Positions 1 through 9,474 of a DNA stretch of 64,000 nucleotides are shown here, piece by piece. Below the pieces are notes generated by a model. That model searched no databases, was not told the origin of the DNA, and saw only the letters and a list, made by a program, of their open reading frames with translations. Each line of letters begins with the position of its first letter. Position 1 is the stretch's first letter. Source of the stretch: CAZEAC01 sp964510065 (GTDB lineage: Bacteria; Bdellovibrionota_C; UBA2361; CAIXSY01); the NCBI GenBank assembly GCA_964510065.1, contig CAZEAC010000010.1, positions 1 through 64,000 of the forward strand. The letters run 5' to 3'. Both the position numbers and the translations under genes were made by a program.

Positions 1-383
1 TAAAACCGTGCCCAGCAAAAAGTGCGGCGGTTCTCTTTATTGGACCAGTTTGCTGAAATATCTCCGAGAAAAGCACGAGCCCTGGGTAACGCCCCTCAAC
101 GGCTGGTTGGTACAGGTAGCAACGCATTTGGCCATAAGCTGTTTCTAGGTCGACCGTTGACTCTTTTATTATCATTTCAGCTCCTTAGCCTGTTTCATGT
201 GCAGGAGATTATTACTAATGTCCGCCTAAAGCCAGTCCGACCTAATACCAAGGGCTCTTTAGCTTTTGGGTACGGGAGTGTGTGCTAGGTCTTTAAACTT
301 AGGCACGTTACTTGCAGTTCAAGATTCATTAAGAACGATACGCGAGTGAAAGGGCCAATCAGCGTCTATTAAAAGCGTTTACG
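1..383. other. Region without a supported gene
   Basis: I see no convincing gene here. The only open frame of any length on the plus strand is short, has no clear ribosome site and encodes a composition unlike the neighbouring genes. This stretch presumably holds the promoter of the operon that starts near 384. A TTGACT-like hexamer occurs near 158, but no good partner -10 box follows it. Confidence 0.4.
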
Positions 384-1460
384 TTGCGAAATCGAGTGAA
401 AGACGTCCGTCAGATTCTCAGATACTCGGTATCGATTGCGATACTCTCGTTACTTTTTGCGGTGTCGCTTGCAATTTCGCAGGGCCTGCCAGCTCCAAAC
501 AAACCAACAAATTTTCGTGTTGCGGTACGGAACTCGACCAATGCGTCTAGATTCGATAATGCAATGAAAATTATAAGCGCGAAATGCATAAACTGCCATA
601 AAACCGGGGGAAGCGCGCCGGATTTTACCTCACTGATGTCTGTTGAGGCGCGCTGGGTTCAGGCGAATTATGTCGTGCCGGGAAAATCACTGGAATCTTT
701 ACTCTACAAATACCTTCAGGGAAGTGGATTCTCGCCAGCTCCGTTGGGAACTATGCCGCTTGGCAGTGGCCTTTCATCGTATGAGCTCGTGGTCTTAAAG
801 GCCTGGATTGATCAGATGGGAACACCCTCCGAAGTGCCAGTAGCGACGCCGACTCCTGCATTGACCGGAACCGTGCTTATTGGCTCACAGGACTATCCAC
901 GGCTTGGCGACCGCCGCTATATGAAATCGGTTTTTGATGAAGTTTTCGGTCCTGCCGCGGCATCCACCACTAATACTCTGGTCCTTCCAAGCGCTTCGCT
1001 TTTCGGTGGTTCATGCGATTCAATGAAGCAGGCCCCTGCATCGACACAGGCAGGGGGAGATACTTGCGGTGATCTCGATGTTTCAAGTTACGCCGCTCCT
1101 TTTGTGCCAGTTTCGTCAACACCGCGCGCGGGGTTGACGATGAAAGTCTGCAATATTCTTGCTTTTAATGATACGACACTTCAGTACGCAATAAAAAATG
1201 CCACGCAGAAGACGGACCTTGCCTACCTTAGCACGAATTCAATTCCGAGCTCCGCCGAAATTGTGGCGGCTTACAATCTGTTTTTTACGGGAAAAGATAC
1301 ACCTCCGCAGGCTGTGATTACAAGCCTCACAACACTCGCGCAGGCTGTGCAGAGTCCAAATTTCCCGAGCTGTCCCGCGCAGCGACCCAATTGCCAGTTT
1401 GATCCGTGGCGCTACGTCTTTCTCGTTCTCTGTTATCAACCCGATTGGCAGGTGCTTTAA
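384..1460 (+). CDS. Exported cytochrome c-like protein with one CxxCH motif
   Basis: The 358-residue protein begins with a Sec-type signal or anchor (basic residues 1-13, hydrophobic 14-33). A single c-type heme motif C68-I-N-C71-H72 follows, with Met124 in a TMPLG context as a plausible sixth ligand. The segment around residues 60-140 therefore resembles a small cytochrome c fold of the kind found in planctomycete-type proteins. The C-terminal two thirds, with several cysteines, are unrecognised. The start is uncertain: TTG at 384 gives the signal peptide, and an in-frame GTG at 396 is an alternative. The stop codon overlaps the ATG of the next gene (TAATG), so translation is probably coupled. 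Likely role: periplasmic or surface electron-transfer protein working with the two genes behind it. Confidence 0.7.
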   Translation: MRNRVKDVRQILRYSVSIAILSLLFAVSLAISQGLPAPNKPTNFRVAVRNSTNASRFDNAMKIISAKCINCHKTGGSAPDFTSLMSVEARWVQANYVVPGKSLESLLYKYLQGSGFSPAPLGTMPLGSGLSSYELVVLKAWIDQMGTPSEVPVATPTPALTGTVLIGSQDYPRLGDRRYMKSVFDEVFGPAAASTTNTLVLPSASLFGGSCDSMKQAPASTQAGGDTCGDLDVSSYAAPFVPVSSTPRAGLTMKVCNILAFNDTTLQYAIKNATQKTDLAYLSTNSIPSSAEIVAAYNLFFTGKDTPPQAVITSLTTLAQAVQSPNFPSCPAQRPNCQFDPWRYVFLVLCYQPDWQVL

Positions 1461-3133
1461 TGCGTGCGTGGAATCGTTTCAATTTGAAAAGCGCGCTCGC
1501 GAGTTTGATGCTCATCGGGGGTACTACTCTATCCCAGGCAGACGACGGGTCTCAGACAAAACTATCGGAGGTGGCGCTATTCCATCGCTGTTATGCTGAT
1601 ATTACAGGACTTCGTCCTGCAAAATCACATGCGCTTCTTGCGCAGGTGACAGCTGGCCAGCTCTCCGCAGTAAATGCCTGCATGCAGGTACTGGACAAGG
1701 CGATCTTTGTTCCAGTTGCTCAAAGCAGCCTTTCCGCGGCGGACAAGGCGAAGATTACCCCGGCGAATACATCTGCCTCGTATATGCCCCATGTAGTGCA
1801 AAACAACGCAGATCCCGAAACGCTTGCAGTGCTTAATCATTTTAACGACTTTCACCGTCAATTCTTCACTATCCAGGATTTCACGCAGTCTCCGAACGGA
1901 TACCTTATGCGCCATCACGATCCGACCGAACCGGCGCTGTACCTGACTAGGCTGCTCTTTCAACCAAACACGCCTTTTAGTGAAGTTGTCACCGGCAACT
2001 ATTCTGTTCGCGGCATACGTTCATTGGGATCCTGGGTAAGGAATTTCTATACTGGCGGTTCGACGACTCGAAATCTCACAATTCCAGGCACAGCTCTTGA
2101 ACGTGGTGACTTATGGGGAGTGAGTGCCTATGCCGCCGGGAATCAAGCCTGGATGGCTGATGATGGCTCGCTGTTTACCGATCTTAATTCCTTCGATTTT
2201 AACCATCCGCCGAATACTACTTTCCGCACCTATCGAAGCTTCGGTGGTGGAGTTCTTGGACTTCAGTCATATTTAGTGATGAACGCGGGCTTCGATAATA
2301 TTACCAGCGAAGACAACCCGAATGATGCTACTGAGAGAAGCTCAGGCGTCTCAAATGCATCGCGGCGAATGATGCGACGATGGTCGGTAAATAACTTTCG
2401 CGATATTCTGTGCCGTCAGGCGCCGCTCCTTCGCACCACTGATGTTTCAAATTTGGTGTCTGGGTATCTACAGACTGTCACGGATCCATCAAAGCAGCTT
2501 CCCTTTAGAACCTCTACAGGCTGCATGTCATGCCACGCGGCGCTTGACCCGATGGCCGCTACTGTGCGCGCGCTCTTTTACAAAGAGAGCCTTATGCCCT
2601 GGGCAACACCGAGCGAAGTGGTCAATAATTTCGAATCAACATTTCGAATTACATTCTTTACCAAGAATTCACTCAGGGCCGATGCGCTTACTCCAGTATT
2701 GCTTCCCGCCGAGGCCCCGGCAAATGGCGAATACTCCAATATGTCGCGAGATAGCAGTTTTTACCGGCGTCCGAGCACGGGCGACCTTCGTTACCGAAGC
2801 TATGATGGCTCGCTGGTGTGGCAGCACTTCGCGGCGACTGGAGATAGCGACGGCCTTCAGAAAATGGGGCAGTGGATCGCGGCGAACAGTAATGACCTGT
2901 ATGTATGCGCGGCATCGAAGTATCTGAAGTTTTTCACGGGAATCGAGGTAAACTTACAAGATCCCGGGGATCCACGATTGCCCGCGATTTCGGCGGCGGA
3001 CGCGCACTATCGTGATATTGCAGTCGACCTCGGTCTAAAACTTAAGTCGTCACAAAGCTTGCGTTCGCTGATAAGAGATATTTTGAGCTCAAATCTGTAT
3101 CAAAAACGAGGTATGAGGGACGTCGCGCAATGA
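1460..3133 (+). CDS. Exported CxxCH protein, second gene of the DUF1501 operon
   Basis: I chose the ATG at 1460, which overlaps the upstream stop and starts a clear signal peptide (basic residues, then hydrophobic residues about 10-25 ending near SQA). An earlier in-frame start at 1406 would lie inside the previous gene. The mature protein of the 557-residue product has a c-type heme motif C355-M-S-C358-H359 followed by ALDPMA. This context resembles the DUF1585/DUF1588 cytochromes that accompany DUF1501 or DUF1552 proteins, although overall similarity is only suggested. An N-terminal segment (HRCYADITGLRP) resembles motifs of DUF1800-like partners. The last bases overlap the next gene as ATGA. 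Function is unknown; exported redox or surface protein is an inference. Confidence 0.65.
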   Translation: MRAWNRFNLKSALASLMLIGGTTLSQADDGSQTKLSEVALFHRCYADITGLRPAKSHALLAQVTAGQLSAVNACMQVLDKAIFVPVAQSSLSAADKAKITPANTSASYMPHVVQNNADPETLAVLNHFNDFHRQFFTIQDFTQSPNGYLMRHHDPTEPALYLTRLLFQPNTPFSEVVTGNYSVRGIRSLGSWVRNFYTGGSTTRNLTIPGTALERGDLWGVSAYAAGNQAWMADDGSLFTDLNSFDFNHPPNTTFRTYRSFGGGVLGLQSYLVMNAGFDNITSEDNPNDATERSSGVSNASRRMMRRWSVNNFRDILCRQAPLLRTTDVSNLVSGYLQTVTDPSKQLPFRTSTGCMSCHAALDPMAATVRALFYKESLMPWATPSEVVNNFESTFRITFFTKNSLRADALTPVLLPAEAPANGEYSNMSRDSSFYRRPSTGDLRYRSYDGSLVWQHFAATGDSDGLQKMGQWIAANSNDLYVCAASKYLKFFTGIEVNLQDPGDPRLPAISAADAHYRDIAVDLGLKLKSSQSLRSLIRDILSSNLYQKRGMRDVAQ

Positions 3134-4773
3134 AGATAAGACAGAAAAAAGTTCCACGAGTGGTCACGCGACGCCAATTCCTTTCGATGGCGGGTGTGGG
3201 CGCGCTCTATTGTACCAATCCCGATCCGTTTCGCATGCTTTTCCGAAGCCTCATTGATGGACTTATTGCCAGCGCACAGGCGCAAAGCGGCGTTTCCGGG
3301 GCGAAAAATTATGTCTCCATTCTTTATCCCGGAGCGCCGACGCGCTGGGTTTGGGACGGATTCATGAATCCGAATAACGAAACACTTTCCAAAAATAATT
3401 CGGTAGCCAATTGGCTCGTTCAGGACAGCTATCAGGCGACACCGGCGAGTAACTACTCGAATGTTACCTATAGAGCAGAGACTGTGGCTCTCCCGGGAGG
3501 TGGTTCAATATATCTGCCTCCGCTTTGGAATAGAAACATTCCAACAACATCTGGTGGTACAGTGCCGATGTCGAGTCTTCTCAATAATACTTTGATGATG
3601 CGCGGTATCGATATGCAGATTGACCTGGGTCATGGCGTCGGACCAGCAAAAGTACTCTTTCCCTTGGGAGCCACTGCGAGCTTGACTGGCTTGGTCGGGG
3701 ATAGCTCCGCAACGCCTATCCCGGTGATAGGTATGCGTGTCGGCGGAGGCGATTATGCCAATCCGATTAACCAGGGTTACAAGTCGTTAAAGGGCACTTC
3801 ATCAACCTCAGTTCGATTCGGTAATCCTCCGAATCCGTTGGGCACTACACTTTCACCCTTTATTAACGAGGATGCGACGGTGAAGGCAAACGCCGCGCAA
3901 TTTAACTCCGCTCCCGTGCAGACCGCGCTTAAGAACGCAATGGCCGAGCTTAGTAATTATGCGAAAAGCTCGCTTCCAGGATCTGATGTGCTCTACAAGA
4001 ACGCAAGCAACGCGCTTAAACTTTTCCAGACTGCATTTGGCGATCTACAAAATGTGGTCTATCCACCGCTTTATAATAAGTATCAGAATCTGTGTCTGCA
4101 GTGTGCTCGAACTGCGATTCCCAATATCATTCCGACCAGCGGAAATGGGAAATATAATCTTGCCGCTGGAGATTTTACGAGTGAGTTTGCTGGTCAGTTC
4201 GCTGTCGCAGAGTATCTTCTCACCAACGGCTACAGCGCGGCGATTTCAATGGCTTCCGAAAATAGCTGCGGTGTCGCCGGATTGGCGTCTTCGAATGATG
4301 AACACCTGGAGCCTGATAGGCAGCAAAGTTTAATCTCGCACAGTTATCAATTCCTTTCGCTATCAGCAATGCTGTACGAGCTGCGAAGAGTGCTCATCAG
4401 CAAAGGAATGTGGAGCAACACGGTTTTTCATGTGAGCGCAGAATATGGAAGGAGCCCACGAAATGACGGTACCGGCACCGACCACGGAACTGCATCTAAT
4501 TCGATGACTATTATGTCGGGAGCAATCACCAAGCCATTATTTATCGGCAATATCAAAACCGAAGGCTATGCTAACACGGAGTATATCGGTACTTGGGGCA
4601 TAGCCGCGCCCGTGCTTACTAATAGCGGAACGCAGATAATCACCAACAATATTGCCGCATCAACCGTAGCTACGCTTCTTGGGGTGCAAAATCCGATTTC
4701 GGCAGCAGCGCCTGTTATCGCGGTAAATGACTCTGGGGTTGTAAGCCTCGCGGAGGCTCCCAAGAACGTATAG
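3130..4773 (+). CDS. Tat-exported DUF1501 family protein
   Basis: The 547-residue product starts with a twin-arginine signal (T13-RRQFL then a hydrophobic stretch to about residue 27), so it is probably exported folded. Near residue 440 it has EYGRSPRNDGTGTDHGTAS, which matches the conserved SEFGRTP..GRDHW region of DUF1501 proteins. These are alkaline-phosphatase or sulfatase-like proteins found in pairs with DUF1800 or cytochrome proteins. A cysteine pair (CLQC) occurs mid-protein without a heme His. The gene starts in an ATGA overlap with the upstream heme gene, so the three products are made together. The biochemical activity of DUF1501 proteins is not established; association with surface polymers or redox partners is inferred from context. 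Confidence 0.75.
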   Translation: MKIRQKKVPRVVTRRQFLSMAGVGALYCTNPDPFRMLFRSLIDGLIASAQAQSGVSGAKNYVSILYPGAPTRWVWDGFMNPNNETLSKNNSVANWLVQDSYQATPASNYSNVTYRAETVALPGGGSIYLPPLWNRNIPTTSGGTVPMSSLLNNTLMMRGIDMQIDLGHGVGPAKVLFPLGATASLTGLVGDSSATPIPVIGMRVGGGDYANPINQGYKSLKGTSSTSVRFGNPPNPLGTTLSPFINEDATVKANAAQFNSAPVQTALKNAMAELSNYAKSSLPGSDVLYKNASNALKLFQTAFGDLQNVVYPPLYNKYQNLCLQCARTAIPNIIPTSGNGKYNLAAGDFTSEFAGQFAVAEYLLTNGYSAAISMASENSCGVAGLASSNDEHLEPDRQQSLISHSYQFLSLSAMLYELRRVLISKGMWSNTVFHVSAEYGRSPRNDGTGTDHGTASNSMTIMSGAITKPLFIGNIKTEGYANTEYIGTWGIAAPVLTNSGTQIITNNIAASTVATLLGVQNPISAAAPVIAVNDSGVVSLAEAPKNV

Positions 4774-4932
4774 CGTTAATATTGGAGCATGCGGTGTCAG
4801 GGCGCAGTGTCATGTGTTGAGAGCGCCGGAGCGTCGGCGCGAAAGACCCTGTTTTATATGAATCGCAAGTAGAGGATCCATCATCTCACCTCGGACATCT
4901 AATATTTTGTCGTCTCGTGGGAGATTTAGGAA

Positions 4933-5667
4933 ATGAGAATTAAAATCGAACTTCTTGGCATACTCTTTTTCGGGCTCGCCTGTTTTTGCCTACCCGCATT
5001 GGCTGAAGAGGGGGCCGTTGGCGATCTGATGAACGAAGAATTTGGGGATTTTATGGACGAGTCGGATTTTCCTGAGCCGGTGCATGAAGGACCAGACCCG
5101 ACCTGTTCGCCGACTCCGACTCCAACAAGAACACCAACACCAACACCAACTCCTACGAGAACTCCGACTCCAAAGCCTAGCGCATCTCCAACTGCGACTC
5201 CCTATAAGAGAGCGGAAAATATTCGGATTCTTGGAGCAAATCGCTTGAAGTGTGCCGCAGACGACACCGAGAGAGCGGCGCCAAATCCTGGAATCTTTGG
5301 CCAGTCCATCTACGAACCACCGGGTAAGAAACATAGTCATTACGAAGCGGATTTCCGAATGGAGATACCGCTTAAACCTGATGTCATTATTACGAAAGTA
5401 CTTGATGGAGTAACTTACACTGAAAAGTGCAGCTTTTCAAAGTTTGAGCTTGCTTCTTTAGTGAACAATAATCACCGCGGCCCCTACTGCAATTGTGTAA
5501 AAGACCCCAGCACTTATTGTGAAGATGTAATTGCCAAACTTAAGGAGCGACGTAAGTCTTACTGTGATAATATGGATGCCACAATAAAGCCCTGTTACGA
5601 TTGTGATAATGGCCCGGAGCCGACCTGCTCGACCAAGGATATTCCGCAGTGCGGCACCTGCGACTAG
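4933..5667 (+). CDS. Secreted Cys-rich protein with a Pro-Thr linker
   Basis: The 244-residue protein has a signal peptide (residues 1-24, cut after ALA). An acidic segment follows, then a low-complexity Pro-Thr repeat (about residues 57-92) of PT and RTPTP units, typical of extended cell-surface linkers. The C-terminal half has many cysteines in spaced pairs, including CNCVKD, CYDCD and CGTCD at the end, suggesting a disulfide-stabilised extracellular domain. It lies 159 bases behind the DUF1501 operon on the same strand and might belong to it, but the gap is large. No known domain recognised. Confidence 0.6.
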   Translation: MRIKIELLGILFFGLACFCLPALAEEGAVGDLMNEEFGDFMDESDFPEPVHEGPDPTCSPTPTPTRTPTPTPTPTRTPTPKPSASPTATPYKRAENIRILGANRLKCAADDTERAAPNPGIFGQSIYEPPGKKHSHYEADFRMEIPLKPDVIITKVLDGVTYTEKCSFSKFELASLVNNNHRGPYCNCVKDPSTYCEDVIAKLKERRKSYCDNMDATIKPCYDCDNGPEPTCSTKDIPQCGTCD

Positions 5668-5689
5668 CTTGACGTTGAGATAGGGCCTA

Positions 5690-5747
5690 GCTCTCCGTGT
5701 CTCTGTGGTTTTTTGAAAATAAGATAAACCACAGAGACACGGAGAGC
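5690..5747. repeat. Palindromic dispersed repeat, copy 1
   Basis: Two perfectly complementary 22-base arms (5690-5711 and 5726-5747) flank a 14-base AT-rich loop. The core TCTCTGTGGTTT is shared with the palindrome at 35231-35299. It lies between two convergent genes and could also stop transcription, but there is no U-run in the usual place. Best read as a REP-like or MITE-like dispersed element. Confidence 0.75.
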
Positions 5748-5761
5748 ACAGAGATGGAGCT

Positions 5762-5778
5762 GTGAGAAGTCCAGGCTA
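5762..5778 (+). repeat. 17-base dispersed motif, copy 1
   Basis: GTGAGAAGTCCAGGCTA occurs here and, with one difference, at 11309-11325. A degraded copy lies on the other strand near 54168-54184. This copy lies just after a palindromic element and contains the stop codon of the minus-strand gene that ends at 5776. Confidence 0.5.
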
Positions 5779-8700
5779 ACCATCGCGTAAGATTCCTGGA
5801 TCTGCGCCGATTGTGTAAAGATATATTTTCTTAGGAGAAGACTTCTCAAGCCGCGTCAACGTTTGACGCGCACGGAGTAGCCGGCGCATAAGCATTTTCC
5901 TGTCCTCATCCGAGATAACGTCAGGGCCTTGTAGGTACGTCTGTATAGATTCTACCCCCGAGCGCCAATGCGAAAGCTGCCTTTCGTGAAGAGTTCTGAG
6001 CCGTGCGCCGCGGTACCATTCTGCTCGCAGCATTGTTTGAAGCGTAAAGAACTTTCGAAGTGAAGGATCATGGAGAGTACGTCCTTGGTAGTGCCCATCA
6101 CGCATAATATGGAGCAGTGCCTTAAGCGGTGGACAGGCGAGGTTAATGCTGCCATCTTGAAAATAGCGTTCAGCTACTACTCGCTGTGATTCAGTGATTG
6201 TACGAAGGCCCTCCGCAAATATCTCGCGGCTTTGAAGTTCGGGCTGTAACATTTCACGAGTGAAAACTTGATTCGGCCTGTCGTAGACCCGCGCAATAAA
6301 TTTATCAAAATTGTGGATACGATAGCCAAGCCGGCTTGCGAGAAGCGTCTCACCCTTAAACTTGAAATCCTGCATTTTTACCAGATGCCCCGCTTTGATA
6401 AGGAATCTAGGGTCGCGCTCCTCAGGTTTCATACGCGCCCAGATCTCGGCGACAAGTAAGCTAATATCATGATCGACTCTAATATAGGGGCCGATGTATC
6501 CCGCAGCGGTCACAAAGATGCTCTCTTGAGTGAGAAGATGGGTGACGAATCGATCATTGAGGTCATGAATCGGGAGCAAACAGTTAAAGGGCCCCTTGGT
6601 GAGTGCTCCCTCCGATTCAACCTGCGTGGCGAATGTCGAAGGCGACTTTCCGGTGAGACTCGAAATCAGGTCGATAAATGCCTCAGGTGTTTCGCGGTAG
6701 TGGATCGGATTGTAGACACACAGTGGCGGAATTCCCAGTTTTCTATCCGGCGGATTAAGACGGTGGCCGGTGAGAACATCGGTCGTGGGAAATAGCACTG
6801 GTTTGTCGATACCGATTTTTCGTGAGAGCCGTTCGCCGATCTCGGCGATATGTGCTCGAAATTCATAATCGCCGCGTCGCATCTTCTCTAAAAAACGTTG
6901 GTTCTTGCTGAGCTGCCCATCGGCATCGATGACAGGCTCCGAAGAGATAGCTAAAAAACCTTCCTGGCCGTCACACCTGGCAGCTCGGATTATGCGTTCC
7001 TGCATAGGCGCGGTATATTTGTCGAACTTTAGCCGATCTTCCACCAGGTCACGTGTCTCAGCGATTTCAATGGCTCGGGAGTTGCTAAGAAAAAGTCCAT
7101 GCGACGCGCCGTACTGCTCTTCCGTCGGTACATCATAACCAGGGTGTATTGCGTCGTCGGGTCGCTGAAAGAGCCGATATTCCGGGTTTTTGTTGAATTT
7201 ATAGGCCGGAGCAATTCGATCGCTTGCGACGAGATCCTTTACGAGTCGTCGCGGGACGATTACCGTGCCGGTAATATCGTCGAGCTCTTGCACCTTCTCG
7301 GCCGCCTCAACGTCCAGCCGCAATGAGAACAGGCGTGGCTCGCCTTTCTCGTCAAAACCAACGCGCACATAGCGTGCCATCAGCTTTCTGCCGTTAAAGT
7401 GCAGTTCACGACCCTTCTCGCCGTTAAATCCCGGAGCGCTAAAACACTTTTGCCACTCACCCATGCTCGGCCGCCAAAGCTCTTTGACAATTATAACCAT
7501 CTCGCGAATGTGACTCGGGATGTTATTCAGCCATCTGTTGTATTGTGTTGTGTACTCAGCGGCGGGAGTAAGCAGCTTAATCACCGATCCGAGCGTGCGT
7601 TCGCGGCCTAAAATTGGGCGATTCTTGGTGGGTCTTTCATCTCGAAATCTTCCGCTAAAATCATGTGACAGCACTTTCGCCACCATTGCGAGATCGTCAT
7701 CTAAGTTTTCAATTCGTACAGGCCCGGTTTGCAGTGAGAGCTCGAATGGCTTGGCCACCTCGGATTTTCCGCCCCCCGAGACGGTCGAAGGCTTGTCGTA
7801 ATAGATCCCATTCGCCGCGGTAGCGACTAAATGCCAGGAGCCGTCACGATCCTTCTTCGTGCATATTTTTATTCCGCTCGGATGAATATAGGTCGCTCGA
7901 AAGTCAAGTCTATACTTGATACTCTGTGCAGCGCTGCGCCAGCACACGCTCGATGTCTCAAGATCTATTATTGCATTGGAAGGCAGGTAGATTAAGTTCG
8001 GAAACTTTTTACAACGCGCGTACCCGCTTGGGTGGAGCACAATGCTATCTTTGAGCAGCTTCACTACGTCGGCGAACGTGCGCGGGGTCTCAACCTGCGA
8101 GCCGTCAAAGTTATCGCCGATGTTTGAGCGTCTATAGATTCGCGCGCCGCCCGAATGCTCCTCAGGGCCCTCACCGTTAATATTTGCCGCGAAAGAAAGC
8201 TGAGTCTTTATTTCTTTTTTTGAGTAGCCAAAATAGTTGTCGCCGATAATGGTGACGACCACACCCGAGCGAAGCCGCAACGTAACTTTGTAGGGCTGGC
8301 CGCCGTTATAGAGTTCACTCTCGTCTTTGTAATAATGGTTCTTCTCGCGTTCTTCTGCGTCAGCCTGATCAAAATGTTTAAAACCAAGCTCCTTTTTTGT
8401 AGCGCCGCAAATATGCGGAGCGAGAATGATGCACGTTGAAACTCCGCTCCATCTTTCCGGATCGAACTCGGCGTCGGAAGGTCGATGGTAGGGGTATCCG
8501 GCATTACCAAAAATCTGCTCCACGAAATCGAGATTGCTAATCAAACTTGCGGGAGCGAAATAGCGAACGTCGATATAGCGCTCGGTATATTCGCGAAATC
8601 CATCGGGTAAAAGCGAGATCCCAGGAAGTGCCGGCTGTAGTGCGGGTCGAAGGTGCATTGAGACCAACGTTTTGTAGGGATTTTTGGCTTTGGCAGTAAA

Positions 8701-9327
8701 CGGCAAAATTAGATCCTCTGCCGGTGGTGAGAATGCATGCTGTAACATTTTTGCGAAGACATACGGCGGGACCGCGATCTTATCTGCGGGAATGGGAAAG
8801 TCTCCTTCGCAAATATGAAACGAGCCCTTGGTTGTGCGCCGCGAGTTTCGAGGATTGTGAAGTACCCCCTGCCGATCGACAAGTCGATAAGACTTGAGCC
8901 ACTTAGATTGAAAGGTGATGCCATCAAAAGGAAGCGAGGCAATTGTTGAAAGTCCCTCACGATCCATTATCAGATGGTTTCCTCGCGCCGGGAGATGAAA
9001 TGCTATCGGGTGGCCGGCTTCCGCAAGAAAGCGATTCACCGCGTTTTGAATCCTCTCATCAACCCGGGCGATTTCATGAGTCCGAGACAACGTTGAGGAT
9101 CGAAGCTCTTGGGCAAGTGCTGGTGGAAATCCCGCGCGCCCTCGTGCCGGCGCGTATCCATGGCGCTCAAGCTTCATCCATAAAATCTGAGTCAGCTCGC
9201 GTTCAAGGTCAGTCGGTGGGAGAGCAGCAATCCTCCCTCTGGCGAGTTTGGCGGGGTGCAGAGCCTCTCCGCGAAGATTTCGGGCAGTAGGTGACCTGGG
9301 AGGAGCTGCAACGTCTTTGTGATACAT
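5776..9327 (-). CDS. Large conserved-looking protein of unknown function (1183 aa)
   Basis: A single uninterrupted 1183-residue frame. No signal peptide or membrane segments are visible and the composition is that of a soluble, charged protein. A glycine-rich stretch around residues 360-400 (GDNYFGYSKKEIKTQ, then AANINGEGPEEHSGGA) looks like the conserved core of an unnamed family, with invariant-looking Gly, Asn, Glu and His. I cannot match it to a named enzyme. The N-terminal 60 residues are basic and proline-rich. The gene stands alone, divergent from glnS with about 150 bases between the starts, and converges on the secreted Cys-rich gene. ATP-dependent or carbohydrate-related roles cannot be supported from sequence alone. 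Confidence 0.7.
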   Translation of the reverse strand: MYHKDVAAPPRSPTARNLRGEALHPAKLARGRIAALPPTDLERELTQILWMKLERHGYAPARGRAGFPPALAQELRSSTLSRTHEIARVDERIQNAVNRFLAEAGHPIAFHLPARGNHLIMDREGLSTIASLPFDGITFQSKWLKSYRLVDRQGVLHNPRNSRRTTKGSFHICEGDFPIPADKIAVPPYVFAKMLQHAFSPPAEDLILPFTAKAKNPYKTLVSMHLRPALQPALPGISLLPDGFREYTERYIDVRYFAPASLISNLDFVEQIFGNAGYPYHRPSDAEFDPERWSGVSTCIILAPHICGATKKELGFKHFDQADAEEREKNHYYKDESELYNGGQPYKVTLRLRSGVVVTIIGDNYFGYSKKEIKTQLSFAANINGEGPEEHSGGARIYRRSNIGDNFDGSQVETPRTFADVVKLLKDSIVLHPSGYARCKKFPNLIYLPSNAIIDLETSSVCWRSAAQSIKYRLDFRATYIHPSGIKICTKKDRDGSWHLVATAANGIYYDKPSTVSGGGKSEVAKPFELSLQTGPVRIENLDDDLAMVAKVLSHDFSGRFRDERPTKNRPILGRERTLGSVIKLLTPAAEYTTQYNRWLNNIPSHIREMVIIVKELWRPSMGEWQKCFSAPGFNGEKGRELHFNGRKLMARYVRVGFDEKGEPRLFSLRLDVEAAEKVQELDDITGTVIVPRRLVKDLVASDRIAPAYKFNKNPEYRLFQRPDDAIHPGYDVPTEEQYGASHGLFLSNSRAIEIAETRDLVEDRLKFDKYTAPMQERIIRAARCDGQEGFLAISSEPVIDADGQLSKNQRFLEKMRRGDYEFRAHIAEIGERLSRKIGIDKPVLFPTTDVLTGHRLNPPDRKLGIPPLCVYNPIHYRETPEAFIDLISSLTGKSPSTFATQVESEGALTKGPFNCLLPIHDLNDRFVTHLLTQESIFVTAAGYIGPYIRVDHDISLLVAEIWARMKPEERDPRFLIKAGHLVKMQDFKFKGETLLASRLGYRIHNFDKFIARVYDRPNQVFTREMLQPELQSREIFAEGLRTITESQRVVAERYFQDGSINLACPPLKALLHIMRDGHYQGRTLHDPSLRKFFTLQTMLRAEWYRGARLRTLHERQLSHWRSGVESIQTYLQGPDVISDEDRKMLMRRLLRARQTLTRLEKSSPKKIYLYTIGADPGILRDG

Positions 9328-9474
9328 CGTTCTGTCGATTTAAGCGACAAACCTAAGAGGATAGAGCTGAGGTTGTCAAAAAATCAAGGAAAAAAGTGCC
9401 TTCCGACAGGGCTCCTCAATCTCCCAAAAAGCGTGTAAAAGAGGGTGTTTTGGTGCAAGCTCTGAAAGGAAGTT

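Noticed and set aside
22..288. An 88-residue plus-strand frame near the left edge
   Set aside because: No ribosome site and no protein-like features; left as non-coding.
4990..5340. Minus-strand and third-frame peptides over the Pro-Thr linker
   Set aside because: Low-complexity DNA produces repeats in every frame; only the plus frame has a signal peptide.
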